Shown in pieces: positions 47,360 to 56,693 of a stretch of 64,000 bases of DNA. The notes beneath the pieces were generated by a model. It was not told the DNA's origin, did no database searches, and saw only the letters and a program-made list of their open reading frames with translations. The position numbers and the translations under genes were made by a program. The DNA is from Candidatus Dojkabacteria bacterium UBA2022 (lineage in GTDB: Bacteria > Patescibacteriota > Dojkabacteria > SC72), in NCBI GenBank assembly GCA_002335495.1, contig DDBW01000002.1, positions 1-64,000 on the forward strand, written 5' to 3'. How positions within the stretch are numbered: position 1 is the stretch's first letter; every line of letters begins with the position of its first letter.

Positions 47360-47449
47360 TGGCGGAGAGACAGGGATTCGAACCCTGGGTACAGTTTCCT
47401 GTACGAACGCCTTCCAAGCGTTTCCTTTCGACCACTCAGGCATCTCTCC
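47360..47449 (-). tRNA. tRNA-Ser (anticodon GGA), CCA encoded
   Basis: Acceptor GGAGAGA pairs with TCTCTCC; discriminator G and CCA are encoded (47360-47362). The anticodon stem AACGC/GCGTT closes loop TTGGAAG, with anticodon GGA at 47413-47415. It has a long variable arm. The 5' 14 bp overlap the end of the upstream Nudix gene on the same strand. Confidence 0.97.
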
Positions 47450-47846
47450 TTAAAATCTTCTGTATTATACACTTAAAACCCTCTGATTTAATAGGGAGAG
47501 ATAATATTTCATTAAGGTGTACCCATTGTGGGATCCATTCCTCTACCATTACTTCAGCGTCTTTAAGAGTAGGTTCCATTCTGTCTCTCCTACCCTCTTC
47601 TAGCCTACAAATATAATATAGTTCTACTCTTCTATGTTGTATATCGAAATGGATATGTTTTAACTTTGATGCTCTTACCTTTACACCAGTCTCCTCATAG
47701 GCTTCACGTTCTGCTCCCTTTGAAAATAGCTCTGGAAAATCCCAGTGTCCGCCAGGAAGAATATACTTAGTCTCATTCTTCCACGTCTTTTTTATCGATA
47801 GTACATGGTCGTTATCAATAACTACCGCTTTCACTGATATATACAT
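47436..47846 (-). CDS. Nudix hydrolase (overlaps tRNA-Ser by 14 bp)
   Basis: 136 residues with Nudix box PGGHWDFPELFSKGAEREAYEETGV, i.e. G-x5-E spacing slightly modified, then REAYEETG with the metal-binding Glu pair. Typical for NUDIX enzymes acting on nucleoside diphosphate derivatives. The last codons (ILRRDA and TGA) are made from the first 14 bases of tRNA-Ser(GGA), so gene and tRNA share DNA and processing of the tRNA would cut the mRNA end. Confidence 0.88.
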   Translation of the reverse strand: MYISVKAVVIDNDHVLSIKKTWKNETKYILPGGHWDFPELFSKGAEREAYEETGVKVRASKLKHIHFDIQHRRVELYYICRLEEGRRDRMEPTLKDAEVMVEEWIPQWVHLNEILSLPIKSEGFKCIIQKILRRDA

Positions 47847-47871
47847 TCCGTGATTATAACTCTAAAGAGGG

Positions 47872-49893
47872 TTAGTTGGAAATCTCTTTAATGGTTACTA
47901 TTATTCTCCCCTGTCTATCTGGGAAGTATCTTAACCATTCTGGGAAATACGCTGGAACAAAAGAGGTCTCAGTTTTTTTATCAGTATACTTCATCTTCTG
48001 TGCTCTTTTTACTCCATCTTCCCAATCTCTACCCGCAAGCTCCTTGATGATCTCGTTCTTGCTTATCTCTGGTTTTACTTCTCCCTTGGCTACTACTTTA
48101 ATTTTTATCTTATCTCCCTTGGCTTCTTCTACAGTTATTTCTCTTTCAATGCTATTATCAAGCACCAATTTTACATTCTTATCCTCGGTTTCAAATAGGT
48201 CTTGATCTTGTGCTGACTTGGTTAACACTTCATCCATTTTTGTTTCTAATTCGCCCTTCTTGAAATACATTGCACTCCCTTTCACCTCAATAGTCACATT
48301 AGCAATATCAGCTTCTGCTCCTACAGGGATGTCAGATTTGGTATTGCCTTCGACATCGGCTTTAAGAGTGCTCTCTATTATCTCCCATCCGTTATCAGTT
48401 CTACTTCTTAGATCATTTTTAACCTCGTCTATAGCTCCCGTCTTTATCTCCTTAACTAACTTATCTACATCAGCTTGAGATAGTACTGTATACTGTTCCT
48501 TCGATCCCCCGGCGAATGCTGATGGGTTATCTGCATTCAACTCCGTTACTGAATTGTACCCTGCAATCGTGAAGAAATTTCCTGCGGCTATATTATATTC
48601 TTCCCCTACTTGGGTGGCTCTTACCGCGACGTTTTCTTCCCAGATATCTCCCCCTGTAGCCCCTACTGTTACGGTACTTACAATTTCGTACGTCAAATTT
48701 TCCTTTGACGTTACAACTGTTCCTGCAGGAATTGTAACGGGGAGTTTGGTAATTATATCTGGCCATGCTTTTATTGTGATTACTCCTTCTGCCTTATTAC
48801 CTCTAAAGGCTTTTCCTGAAGCAGTTACCGACCCGCTGACGCTTTTAGTCCCCTCTTCTTTTTTTACTGGGACAATTCCATTCTCGTAGTTGAATTCATT
48901 TGCTTTTAGATCTCCGTTGAATACTTTTTCAACCGCAACCTCCTTACTGGTTATATACACGGTAACCTTTGCGAGAGGAGCTAATTCATATACCAACCAT
49001 AATGCAACTACTAATACCGCTACTAAAGGTGCGATTATTCTAATTGCCCACTTTTTAGCTGGGGCAGAGGATATTTTTGCGCCAATATTCTTAACTATTT
49101 TTTGGAGTGGTGACATGGTAGTTGGTACATTCGCTACTCTGACTGGTACTGGCTGCCCAAAGTCTGATTCCTCTTCTTGTTTATCCAGTGTAGAATCCAC
49201 CTCGTCTGGAAGACTCTTTAAAAAGGCGATGTCTTTTCCTATTAGTGATGGTCTTTTTTCATTCTTTGACTTCTTAAAAGCCTCTTTATTGTTATCAATG
49301 ATATCCTGGTCCAATGCTAATTGTAGTCCACCCTCTTCCACTACTTTAGCCTCTTTTCTCTCAATGTTGAGTCTTGATCTTTCGAGCGCCTCTTCTATCT
49401 TTTTCTGGAACTCAGATTTCTCTTTGGCAGGTTCTTCTGCCACAACCAGTTCGTCGTCCTCGACCTCCATTTCTATCTCAGTTCTCTCAAGTTCATCTTC
49501 TCTTGGTACATATTTTACATTGCTCTTTTGCAACATATCTTGTTTCCCTTTTGTTCTTCTTCTTAGCCCTTTCTCTGCTTCATTCCAGTATTCCTCTAGG
49601 ATAGTTCCTGTTGCTTCTGTTACAGTCATGCCTGCCTCTTTTGCATTTCTGACCCCAACGGGATTTTGTACTATCTGTGCAATTATTGCTTTATTATTCT
49701 CGTCTGCAGTATCAAGAAGCACTTTAAGGTTAATGGGACTTATGAGAATATCAGTTGGTTCAGTAAAAGTGAGGATTATTTTATCAGCATCGGATAGGGC
49801 AATTTTATTTACCACATCAATTAAATCATCCTCTTTATCGATGACAAATTTCTCTATTTCGCTTTTGATCTGTTTTATATTTTCGTCTTTCAT
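47872..49893 (-). CDS. baseplate J/gp47-like membrane protein
   Basis: 673 residues. The N-terminal ~290 are cytoplasmic: a beta/alpha domain (KIILTFTEPTDILISPINLKVLLDTA) followed by a charged linker. One membrane helix follows (IIAPLVAVLVVALWLVYELAPLA), then a ~350-residue extracytoplasmic part with baseplate-J features (TIPAGTVVTSKENLTYEIVSTVTV, GGDIWEENVAVRATQVGEEYNIAAG). This architecture is common in Patescibacteria beside pilM-like genes, and function is unknown; phage baseplate J proteins form injection-baseplate wedges. Its start overlaps the stop of the PilM-like gene by one base. Confidence 0.75.
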   Translation of the reverse strand: MKDENIKQIKSEIEKFVIDKEDDLIDVVNKIALSDADKIILTFTEPTDILISPINLKVLLDTADENNKAIIAQIVQNPVGVRNAKEAGMTVTEATGTILEEYWNEAEKGLRRRTKGKQDMLQKSNVKYVPREDELERTEIEMEVEDDELVVAEEPAKEKSEFQKKIEEALERSRLNIERKEAKVVEEGGLQLALDQDIIDNNKEAFKKSKNEKRPSLIGKDIAFLKSLPDEVDSTLDKQEEESDFGQPVPVRVANVPTTMSPLQKIVKNIGAKISSAPAKKWAIRIIAPLVAVLVVALWLVYELAPLAKVTVYITSKEVAVEKVFNGDLKANEFNYENGIVPVKKEEGTKSVSGSVTASGKAFRGNKAEGVITIKAWPDIITKLPVTIPAGTVVTSKENLTYEIVSTVTVGATGGDIWEENVAVRATQVGEEYNIAAGNFFTIAGYNSVTELNADNPSAFAGGSKEQYTVLSQADVDKLVKEIKTGAIDEVKNDLRSRTDNGWEIIESTLKADVEGNTKSDIPVGAEADIANVTIEVKGSAMYFKKGELETKMDEVLTKSAQDQDLFETEDKNVKLVLDNSIEREITVEEAKGDKIKIKVVAKGEVKPEISKNEIIKELAGRDWEDGVKRAQKMKYTDKKTETSFVPAYFPEWLRYFPDRQGRIIVTIKEISN

Positions 49894-51140
49894 TAGCTAC
49901 TATATTTACCTGAATTAGCAATTTTATCAAGGGCAAACAAAGTTAAGGAGGCGGGAGTGATATCGTATGTGTGGTTTAAGTCTCCACTTTCGTCAATAAT
50001 ATTGTCTAGTTTATCTGGATGTATAATCTCAATCTTAGGTACCGATGCGAATGGAAGAAGTTTGGTCCAAGGGAATTCCATCATTACTTCCTTAATTTCA
50101 GGTAGCAATGCACCTCCCCCGCAGAGGTATATTTTACTAGGTAGTGATTCCAGCTCATCGGCAACCTCAAGGGATGATTTAAGGGCTTTCATCCAAACCT
50201 GAGATGTAGGATACATAACCTTTTTAACCTGTTTACCGAGCTTATCGTCAAGCTCGCCTTCTGCATATTTAACCTTCCTCAGTTCTGCATGTCTGTAATC
50301 AAGGTTAAGAGCTTTTGCTAATTGTTTTGTGAATACTCGCCCTCCGAAGGCGTACATCTGGGTATCCACTACACTCCCTCTTTGAACTACAGCCACATCT
50401 GATGTCCCTCCTCCAATATCAACAAATATTCCGGAGAAATCCTTAGAGCGGGCTCCTCTGAATGCTCTGGCTACAGCAAACGGTTGGGATACTATTCCTA
50501 GAAGGTTTAAGGAGAGAGATTTTGCTACATTCTGTAGTGCACTTGTATATGTTTTAGGTGCAAACGATGCGTAGAAGTATAGTTTTACATCCTTGCCTCT
50601 AAATCCTACTAGTGAATCTACACTCATTCCCCCTATCTCCATTCCAGTTATTGTTACATGAAGAATATCGATATCTTCATTTACCAACCCAGTTCTTCTT
50701 GCAAGATCTTCTTTGCCTGATTCCAGTATTTTGTTGTGTATTCTCGAGATAATATCAGCTTGCTCTTTAGTGGTTACTTCTTCGTTAAATTTCTCTTCTC
50801 TCTCGTAGTTAACGATTATTGATACTCCTTGTATATATTCACCTGCTATTCCCATCACAATATGCTTTGGGAGTTTAACCTCTTCCAGCCCATCTGAAAT
50901 TTCGCGCATAGCTAACCTACAATTCTCAAGAACTGTATTAAGGTTCATAATCATTCCCTTATCCATTGCATTTTGCTGCTGTTGGATACGCGCAACTTTT
51001 TCAACAACAATTTTGCCTTCCTCGTTAATATTAAAAAGGATTGCTTTAAGTACTTCTGTCCCAATATCAAGGGCAACTACTCGCTCGTCCTTTTCAACTT
51101 TCTTCTCAGATTTTTTTATGAGGTTTGGCAGTTTAATCAT
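49893..51140 (-). CDS. pilM: PilM/FtsA-like actin-fold ATPase
   Basis: 415 residues. The actin-fold phosphate loops are visible: RVVALDIGTEVLKAILFN, IFVDIGGGTSDVAVVQRG and YLCGGGALLPEIKEV. The inserted SHS2-like part (DILHVTITGMEIGG) is typical of FtsA/PilM. Which of the two roles it has is uncertain; the presence of PilN and PilO genes at 61.8-63 kb favours pilus-associated PilM. It is placed between a GT2 and the baseplate-J-like protein in one operon. Confidence 0.8.
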   Translation of the reverse strand: MIKLPNLIKKSEKKVEKDERVVALDIGTEVLKAILFNINEEGKIVVEKVARIQQQQNAMDKGMIMNLNTVLENCRLAMREISDGLEEVKLPKHIVMGIAGEYIQGVSIIVNYEREEKFNEEVTTKEQADIISRIHNKILESGKEDLARRTGLVNEDIDILHVTITGMEIGGMSVDSLVGFRGKDVKLYFYASFAPKTYTSALQNVAKSLSLNLLGIVSQPFAVARAFRGARSKDFSGIFVDIGGGTSDVAVVQRGSVVDTQMYAFGGRVFTKQLAKALNLDYRHAELRKVKYAEGELDDKLGKQVKKVMYPTSQVWMKALKSSLEVADELESLPSKIYLCGGGALLPEIKEVMMEFPWTKLLPFASVPKIEIIHPDKLDNIIDESGDLNHTYDITPASLTLFALDKIANSGKYSS

Positions 51141-51154
51141 ACTGTTTCAGTATA

Positions 51155-52732
51155 TCATTTTTTTATTGAAACTTTCTCTGTCGCATAGTGATTCTTTTTG
51201 ACTCCCTTCCCTACCATCATCTCTGTTTGAGCTTGTACGTATGGTATGAAAGCAAACGTTAGCATATTGACTGTTACTACAAAGGTTTCCAGCATATCGA
51301 GGAACTTTCTAAAGATACTCCACTCATGAGGTGTTGGGGATATTTTGGTACGGATTATATATATAGGTATGTTTAGGAACATTACCGAGGTTAGTATTGC
51401 ACTCATAATTCTCGGAAGGTTGTATGAGGCTGAGCTGTATTTAAACTCTGGACTTATTATAGTCAATATTGGGATTCCTAGTGTCAGTAGGTACACAACT
51501 GTTTTTAGAATCATCCTATCGTCAAACATCGTTAGGATTATTCTAAGCTTTCTCAAAAATGGAATTCTGTTGTTTTTATACAATCCTGCAAAAGTCATAG
51601 GGAATACTATTCCTCCCCACCCCCATCTTAACTGCTGTTTATACAGTGATTTATGGGTTTTTATAAAGGTCGCGTTTTCCACGGCATCGTTATATGTAGG
51701 GATGTATACTTCTTCTCCTCCAAAGTCCCCGTCGAATCTGATTAAGGCGTTGTAGTAGAAGGCGGTGTCGTCGTTTGGAATCTGAGGATCCCAGTAGCCA
51801 ACGTCATCTACGGTTTTGAGATTTACAACATATGACGACCAGGTCTCGTTTATCTTCTTTGCAAATACCCATTGGTGCATGACTGCTAAAGTCAAGAAGC
51901 TAGAGAATGTTCTTATTAATGTAGGGACCCTATATAGGTTGTTGTTGAAATTATGAACGGCGGTTGCGTAGAACTTTCTAAGTCTATTCGGATTATTCAG
52001 GTATTTATATGTTATGGATGACATATATTTAGGGTGAGGGCGCAAATCGCTGTCACATGTAATCAATAGGTATTCTTCAAGCTTCTCTCCTCTGCTTTTT
52101 ACTAGCTCACTGAAGTGTCTGCCCGACCAATTAATGTTGGGATTTTTTACACCAACCACCTCCCCCTCTATATCCTGGGGGTGTATATATTTGATCATCT
52201 CCCTAAATACTCCCTTATATTTCCTTTCCAAATGCTCAATATTATCTTTGATACTTTCGTAGAATCTCTCTTCTAGAGCAAACACTAGAGATATCTTATC
52301 TGCACCAATATCTTGAGCCGCCCATGCATCAAGAGATGGTTCTAATACATCTAGACCTTCTGATGTAACCGGGAAGAGAAATGCATACTTAACCTCTTTG
52401 CGTGGAAGATTTTCCTGATCCATTTTTGCAACCCAGTCTATTGAAGTTTCTTTAATATATCTTCGATATGCAATGATTATTGCTGTTACGAATTTGAAAC
52501 CTTTCAGCGCCCAATATACCGTTAAAAATGCAATATATCCCACTAAAATTTCTGGATACCCAAGAAACCCTACGGCAAACGGTAGTAATAGGAAGAACCA
52601 GGTTATTACTCCTGGAATGGCCTCAAATACCTTGGTGTACCATCGCGGTACTCCTATTGGATACCCATTTTCACGGTCAATGGGTCTTAGGTGTTGAGGT
52701 TTAATAACCGCTACCTTTGTTCCCTTATCCAT
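51155..52732 (-). CDS. membrane glycosyltransferase, GT2-like
   Basis: About 525 residues. Two N-terminal helices (VITWFFLLLPFAVGFLGYPEILVGYIAFLTVY), a GT-A domain with the metal motif CDSDLRPHP, acceptor-side PNDDTAFYYNALIRF and the Q-x2-R-W-like QLRWGWGG, then three or four C-terminal helices. This is the processive GT2 layout (cellulose/hyaluronan synthase type). The ATG at 52732 is used; a TTG three codons earlier is less likely. It follows RNase J with a 1-bp gap. It could build an exported polysaccharide. Confidence 0.85.
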   Translation of the reverse strand: MDKGTKVAVIKPQHLRPIDRENGYPIGVPRWYTKVFEAIPGVITWFFLLLPFAVGFLGYPEILVGYIAFLTVYWALKGFKFVTAIIIAYRRYIKETSIDWVAKMDQENLPRKEVKYAFLFPVTSEGLDVLEPSLDAWAAQDIGADKISLVFALEERFYESIKDNIEHLERKYKGVFREMIKYIHPQDIEGEVVGVKNPNINWSGRHFSELVKSRGEKLEEYLLITCDSDLRPHPKYMSSITYKYLNNPNRLRKFYATAVHNFNNNLYRVPTLIRTFSSFLTLAVMHQWVFAKKINETWSSYVVNLKTVDDVGYWDPQIPNDDTAFYYNALIRFDGDFGGEEVYIPTYNDAVENATFIKTHKSLYKQQLRWGWGGIVFPMTFAGLYKNNRIPFLRKLRIILTMFDDRMILKTVVYLLTLGIPILTIISPEFKYSSASYNLPRIMSAILTSVMFLNIPIYIIRTKISPTPHEWSIFRKFLDMLETFVVTVNMLTFAFIPYVQAQTEMMVGKGVKKNHYATEKVSIKK

Positions 52733-52733
52733 A

Positions 52734-54407
52734 CTAAACAATAACGGGTAATATTATTGGCTCACGTTCCGTTAGCTTGTAAATATATTTTCGAGTTCTT
52801 CTCTCTATCTCTGCTATTAAATCGTCCTCGCTCGCTTTTCGCTTCTTCCATTTATCCATCCATTCTCTATGTGTATCCATACAGATAGTTTCAATCTCTT
52901 TAAGAAGTTTCTGTGAGGTTTTCATGTATACAAATCCTCTTGATACAAATCGTGGTCGTGACATAAATCTCTTATCTCTCTGGTTTAGGTTCATCACTAT
53001 AATGAACATCCCATATTCAGCAAGTTGAGCTCTGTCTTTTAGAACAATATCTCCTGTATCCCCCACTCCGAGTCCATCTATTAGGATTGGTTTGGATTCT
53101 ACTTTAACCCCTCTTCGCACTTCCCCTTTACTGATAACCCAAGTTTGTCCATCTTCTGTAAGCATTACCTTGTTAGGATCATGTCCCCATTTTACATAAT
53201 TCTTTTTACCCTGATACCTATATGTTAAGGATCCGTGGACTGGCATAATGTACTTAGGTTGGATCATGTCATTAAGGATTTTCATATCTTCTTTTAATCC
53301 ATGCCCACTGGAATGTACGCTTGCTTCAGAGTTGTTGATCAGTTCTATTCCTTGGGTTATTAATCCGTCTGTCATTTTTTCAATTTTCTCTCCGTTTCCT
53401 GGAACTTCTGAGGCCGACATAATTACCAAATCCCCCGGTTTTGCTTTGAGATACTTATGTTCACGCATTGCTAGCCTGTTTAGAGCTGCATATCTTTCTC
53501 CCTGGCTCCCTGTTGAAAGAATTAAAATTTTATCGTCAGGATATTTCCCAATACTAAATTCAGGAACAAATATATCATCAGGAACATCTATATATTTATA
53601 TTGTCTTGCGACCCTTATTGTTGTGTGTAAGCTTCTTCCTGAAAGGACGACTTTTCTTCCTGTCTCCTGTGCAATCTTTATGACAGAAGCGAGTCTAGTT
53701 ACTAGAGATGCAAAGGCGGCAACAATAACTCTTCCTTTATGGTTTTTAATGATATCTCTAGTTGTCTGTACCGCAATTGATTCTGCAAGAGCTCTACCTT
53801 CTCTATATACATTGGTACTGTCGTATAGGGCAACGTCAACTTTCCCTTTAAGGGCTTTCATTGCTTCTACATCCATTAACTCCTCATCAATTTTATAGTC
53901 TCCAGAGAAGAATATAGTACCTGCGGGGGTACTTACATATATTGAGTATGAGTCTGGAATGCTGTGAGTGGTCGTAATATATTGGATGTTGAAGTTTGAA
54001 ATTTTGAAATTGGATGTTTTATTTATTTCTACAAATTTAACTTTTTTATCCAATCCTTTCTCTTCTAACTTCTCTTTTAGTATTGCAAGTCCAAAGGGTC
54101 CTCCATAGATGGTTGGGAAGCCTAGGTCTTCAATTATATAGGGAATTGCTCCTATGTGGTCTAAGTGGCCGTGAGTGAGGAGGATTCCTTTAATATGTTT
54201 CTTCTTTGCTTTGAGTTCCTTCATGTTTGGAATCAAATAATCGATTCCATACATCTCTTGCCCGGGGAAAGAAAATCCCGCGTCTATAATCAGTATATCT
54301 CCTTTATATTCGATATAGTTACAGTTTCTACCTCCTGTTTCGTTCGTACCAGAAAGGGTACAGAGAGTGAGGTTATCCTCTCTTTCTTTTCTATTAAAAT
54401 ACTTCAT
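52734..54407 (-). CDS. rnj: Ribonuclease J
   Basis: 557 residues. The metallo-beta-lactamase core shows LTHGHLDHIGAIPY (HxHxDH), TTHSIPDSYSIYV and FSGDYKIDEE. The beta-CASP part follows, with SLHTTIRVARQYKYI and the C-terminal MPVHGSLTYRYQG. RNase J is a 5'-3' exo- and endoribonuclease for mRNA decay and rRNA maturation. It is the first gene of the rnj-GT2-pilM-baseplate operon, with an extended -10 directly before the ATG, so it is probably leaderless. Confidence 0.95.
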   Translation of the reverse strand: MKYFNRKEREDNLTLCTLSGTNETGGRNCNYIEYKGDILIIDAGFSFPGQEMYGIDYLIPNMKELKAKKKHIKGILLTHGHLDHIGAIPYIIEDLGFPTIYGGPFGLAILKEKLEEKGLDKKVKFVEINKTSNFKISNFNIQYITTTHSIPDSYSIYVSTPAGTIFFSGDYKIDEELMDVEAMKALKGKVDVALYDSTNVYREGRALAESIAVQTTRDIIKNHKGRVIVAAFASLVTRLASVIKIAQETGRKVVLSGRSLHTTIRVARQYKYIDVPDDIFVPEFSIGKYPDDKILILSTGSQGERYAALNRLAMREHKYLKAKPGDLVIMSASEVPGNGEKIEKMTDGLITQGIELINNSEASVHSSGHGLKEDMKILNDMIQPKYIMPVHGSLTYRYQGKKNYVKWGHDPNKVMLTEDGQTWVISKGEVRRGVKVESKPILIDGLGVGDTGDIVLKDRAQLAEYGMFIIVMNLNQRDKRFMSRPRFVSRGFVYMKTSQKLLKEIETICMDTHREWMDKWKKRKASEDDLIAEIERRTRKYIYKLTEREPIILPVIV

Positions 54408-54414
54408 ATGAGGT

Positions 54415-54420
54415 ATTATA
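54415..54420 (-). promoter_or_regulatory. extended -10 (TGCTATAAT) of rnj
   Basis: TATAAT preceded by TGC on the minus strand ends 7 bp before the rnj ATG, so the start codon is close to the 5' end of the transcript. Confidence 0.55.
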
Positions 54421-54461
54421 GCATTAATATCCTCTATGTAATTAATAGAATAAATTTTGAA

Positions 54462-55123
54462 TTATGAAAGTCCCATATTCAGTTTATGGTTTTCTGAGTT
54501 ATTAAGTAGTTTGTGAGTTATTATCAATTGAATTAGCTTCTCCAAGTCTTTTTGAGTGATATTCTCCGGGACGAGTTGGGTTAAACCCATGTATGCAGGA
54601 ATGTTCGACTTTTCCCCTGTGTAATTAATTCTGCGAATACCAGTGACGTTAGACGCACTATTGCTCTATTTGTTTCATTGGCAATTTCAGGAGGTAAGAT
54701 CAGAGATATTATTCTTTCTTGAACAGCTTCAAATGCTAAATATCTATTTAGGGTTAACGCGGGAAAGTTAAAGGCCATAGTCATTGCCGATTTCTCTTGA
54801 ATGGCATCTAATACTTCCTTATACTCAATTGATGTATTTCTTCCAATAATTAAAGAATACATAGCGAGTATCTCAACTAACCCTACTGTCTCTCCCATCT
54901 CACGAATGAAGACTCCTCTTTCATACAAAACATTTCTATCTTCGTTATGCTCGTAGCCATATCTTTCTCCGTAAAATAGTTGAAAGCCAATTGTTGCAAA
55001 GGTGGTTATAAATAGTTCATGTATCTTTTCTTCGCTTTCAAGTATGTCAGCACACTGCATTCCAACTCTTTCGTCATCGAATCCGGCTACTGTAAATACT
55101 CTTTCTCTTTGACTTATTGCCAT
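54462..55123 (-). pseudogene. hypothetical protein, C-terminus displaced by a one-base frameshift
   Basis: The frame from ATG 55123 runs 180 codons and stops at 54581 after GKSRTFLHTWV. If one A is added to the AAAA run at 54610-54613 (next to GGGG), the reading continues as GKKSNIPAYMGLTQLVPENI... to a TAA at 54462-54464, giving 220 residues. The extension looks protein-like (TQKDLEKLIQLIITHKLL). The total span of 662 bp is one base short of a multiple of three. So either a deletion in a homopolymer or a sequencing error. The protein is helical, acidic, and of no family I know. A 20-bp gap separates it from the hypothetical gene upstream. Confidence 0.55.
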
Positions 55124-55143
55124 ATCATATAGACTCTATAATA

Positions 55144-55665
55144 TTAAAACTTTTCTGGCGGTGTAAACGACTCCTCAAAAGTACTCCTATGCTCTTTCTG
55201 TTGGAATATTGCATTAAGTATTCCTTCGTAATCATCTCCTGTCATATTAATAAAATCATCGCTTTGTATTGCTGCTCCCAATGTAGGAAAAAGGTGCTGA
55301 GAGTCGTATGATTTTCGCTCGTTTTCAATTGTCATTGGCCTTCCGAGAGTGTTTCTTTGCGCCATCCGTATAACTGCTTCCTCGTCTTCATTCCCATTCA
55401 TTATTTCTATTGAGTACATTCTACATACTGAGAATGTATATCCCTGTTCCTCCCTTTTTATTACAATATATGCGTGTTGAGTTACTTGAGTTCTACTATC
55501 CGTAGAAGCAATAATATAGTGGTCGCCATGCCTTACCATTTTAACCAATTCCAAATCGTCCATCGTAGGGACTTCATGTCCTCTCAATGTATTTTCTGCA
55601 ATATCGGTTACTAGTATCTCTTTCTTCACTTCCACTGGTAACTCCAAAAATCTAGCGTATCTCAT
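55144..55665 (-). CDS. hypothetical protein
   Basis: About 173 residues, soluble and acidic, no motif recognised. The ATG at 55665 (MRYARFLELPVEV) is chosen. The frame is open to 55788, but that would overlap the divergent winged-helix gene and its promoter. LVKMVRHGDHYIIAS resembles a short segment of the hypothetical protein at 22.2-22.7 kb. It lies upstream of the frameshifted gene on the same strand and probably shares its transcript. Confidence 0.6.
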   Translation of the reverse strand: MRYARFLELPVEVKKEILVTDIAENTLRGHEVPTMDDLELVKMVRHGDHYIIASTDSRTQVTQHAYIVIKREEQGYTFSVCRMYSIEIMNGNEDEEAVIRMAQRNTLGRPMTIENERKSYDSQHLFPTLGAAIQSDDFINMTGDDYEGILNAIFQQKEHRSTFEESFTPPEKF

Positions 55666-55712
55666 ATTTAATAAGTTTGTATAAATAAATATGAATATTA
55701 TAGGCTTATTTG

Positions 55713-55721
55713 TGGTATAAT
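55713..55721 (+). promoter_or_regulatory. extended -10 (TGGTATAAT) of the winged-helix gene
   Basis: TATAAT at 55716-55721 preceded by TGG ends 6 bp before the ATG at 55728. The transcript would begin at the start codon itself. Confidence 0.6.
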
Positions 55722-55727
55722 CTTGAC

Positions 55728-56693
55728 ATGAAAATGACGTATCCAAAGGTAAAAATAGTATCTGGAATAGATATCGATTCTCAAGCATACTTTGATAACC
55801 TTTCTGATCTTAAAGATGTTTTTTTTAGAGAGAAACTATATTTGATTCTCCCCTATCTATCTAAACAAAAATATATAGCAGGGAAAACAGTTTACTTACC
55901 AAAGTTATATGGAGAAAAATCCCCTTCCCTTTCGCTCTCTAAGAACGAAATTATGGAAGGACTTAAAAAACATAAGGTTGATAACGGTATATACGAAAAT
56001 TATTTTAAGGATAATTTTAAGAACTTTTGGAGTGATCTTTCTTCTATCATTCCTATAACTAGTTTACTGAAGGTTGGAAGCATCGTAGTTGAGGTATCGA
56101 ATGTTGGATCAGGGGGAAGGTGTTTTACAGAGAGTTATGGCAAAGGAGTATTGGGTCTTCGCATACGTAGCGATATGCCTTTAAACCAACTCTTTTCATT
56201 AATCTTAATGGGGGTTCTTAATATTAATGGGTTCAACAGTAATTTTACATGGGAAGAGATGACTGCTTTAAGGGATTGGTTGATGGAGAGTTCTGTTTTA
56301 TCTAAATACTTTATTAAAGACTTTTCAATGTTGAAAGGTTTGAGAAAGAACATTCAACAAGGGAAGTATTTTATAGATTCCCAAAACTATCTTAAAGAGA
56401 TTGGAATAGTAAGTGATATTAATGTGGTTGATACCAAGGTTAATATTAATGGACAAACTCTTACATTGGGAGATAAAGAGGGAAAGATTCTTTCGTTACT
56501 TATCGCAAATAAGGGAAAGGTTGTTAGCTATGATGATATTTTCAAAGGAGTTTGGGGAGAGAATGTAGATAAATTTTCTCTCTATTCAATATCAAAACTA
56601 GTTGAAAGAGTCAGAAAGAAATTGTTAAAAGGAAAAATCAATAACCTTGTAATACAGGCGTATAAGGGAAAGGGATATTATGCAAAATTATAG
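55728..56693 (+). CDS. protein with a C-terminal OmpR-type winged-helix DNA-binding domain and unknown N-terminal domain
   Basis: About 321 residues. The last ~95 form a Trans_reg_C winged helix (LTLGDKEGKILSLLIANKGKVVSYDDIFKGVWG, then YSISKLVERVRKKLL and IQAYKGKGYYAKL). The first ~220 residues are not a receiver domain and I do not recognise them; a Gly-rich SNVGSGGRCFTES loop is notable. It may be a one-component transcription regulator sensing through its N-terminus. The next small gene overlaps by 14 bp. Confidence 0.75.
   Translation: MKMTYPKVKIVSGIDIDSQAYFDNLSDLKDVFFREKLYLILPYLSKQKYIAGKTVYLPKLYGEKSPSLSLSKNEIMEGLKKHKVDNGIYENYFKDNFKNFWSDLSSIIPITSLLKVGSIVVEVSNVGSGGRCFTESYGKGVLGLRIRSDMPLNQLFSLILMGVLNINGFNSNFTWEEMTALRDWLMESSVLSKYFIKDFSMLKGLRKNIQQGKYFIDSQNYLKEIGIVSDINVVDTKVNINGQTLTLGDKEGKILSLLIANKGKVVSYDDIFKGVWGENVDKFSLYSISKLVERVRKKLLKGKINNLVIQAYKGKGYYAKL

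Noticed and set aside
46647..47435. N-terminally extended version of the HAD gene
   Set aside because: The extension translates the tRNA-Ser(GGA) gene.
48890..49918. 342-codon plus-strand frame opposite the baseplate-J-like gene
   Set aside because: Long but Ser/Thr-rich antisense product of an acidic coding sequence; the minus-strand gene has recognisable domains and operon context.
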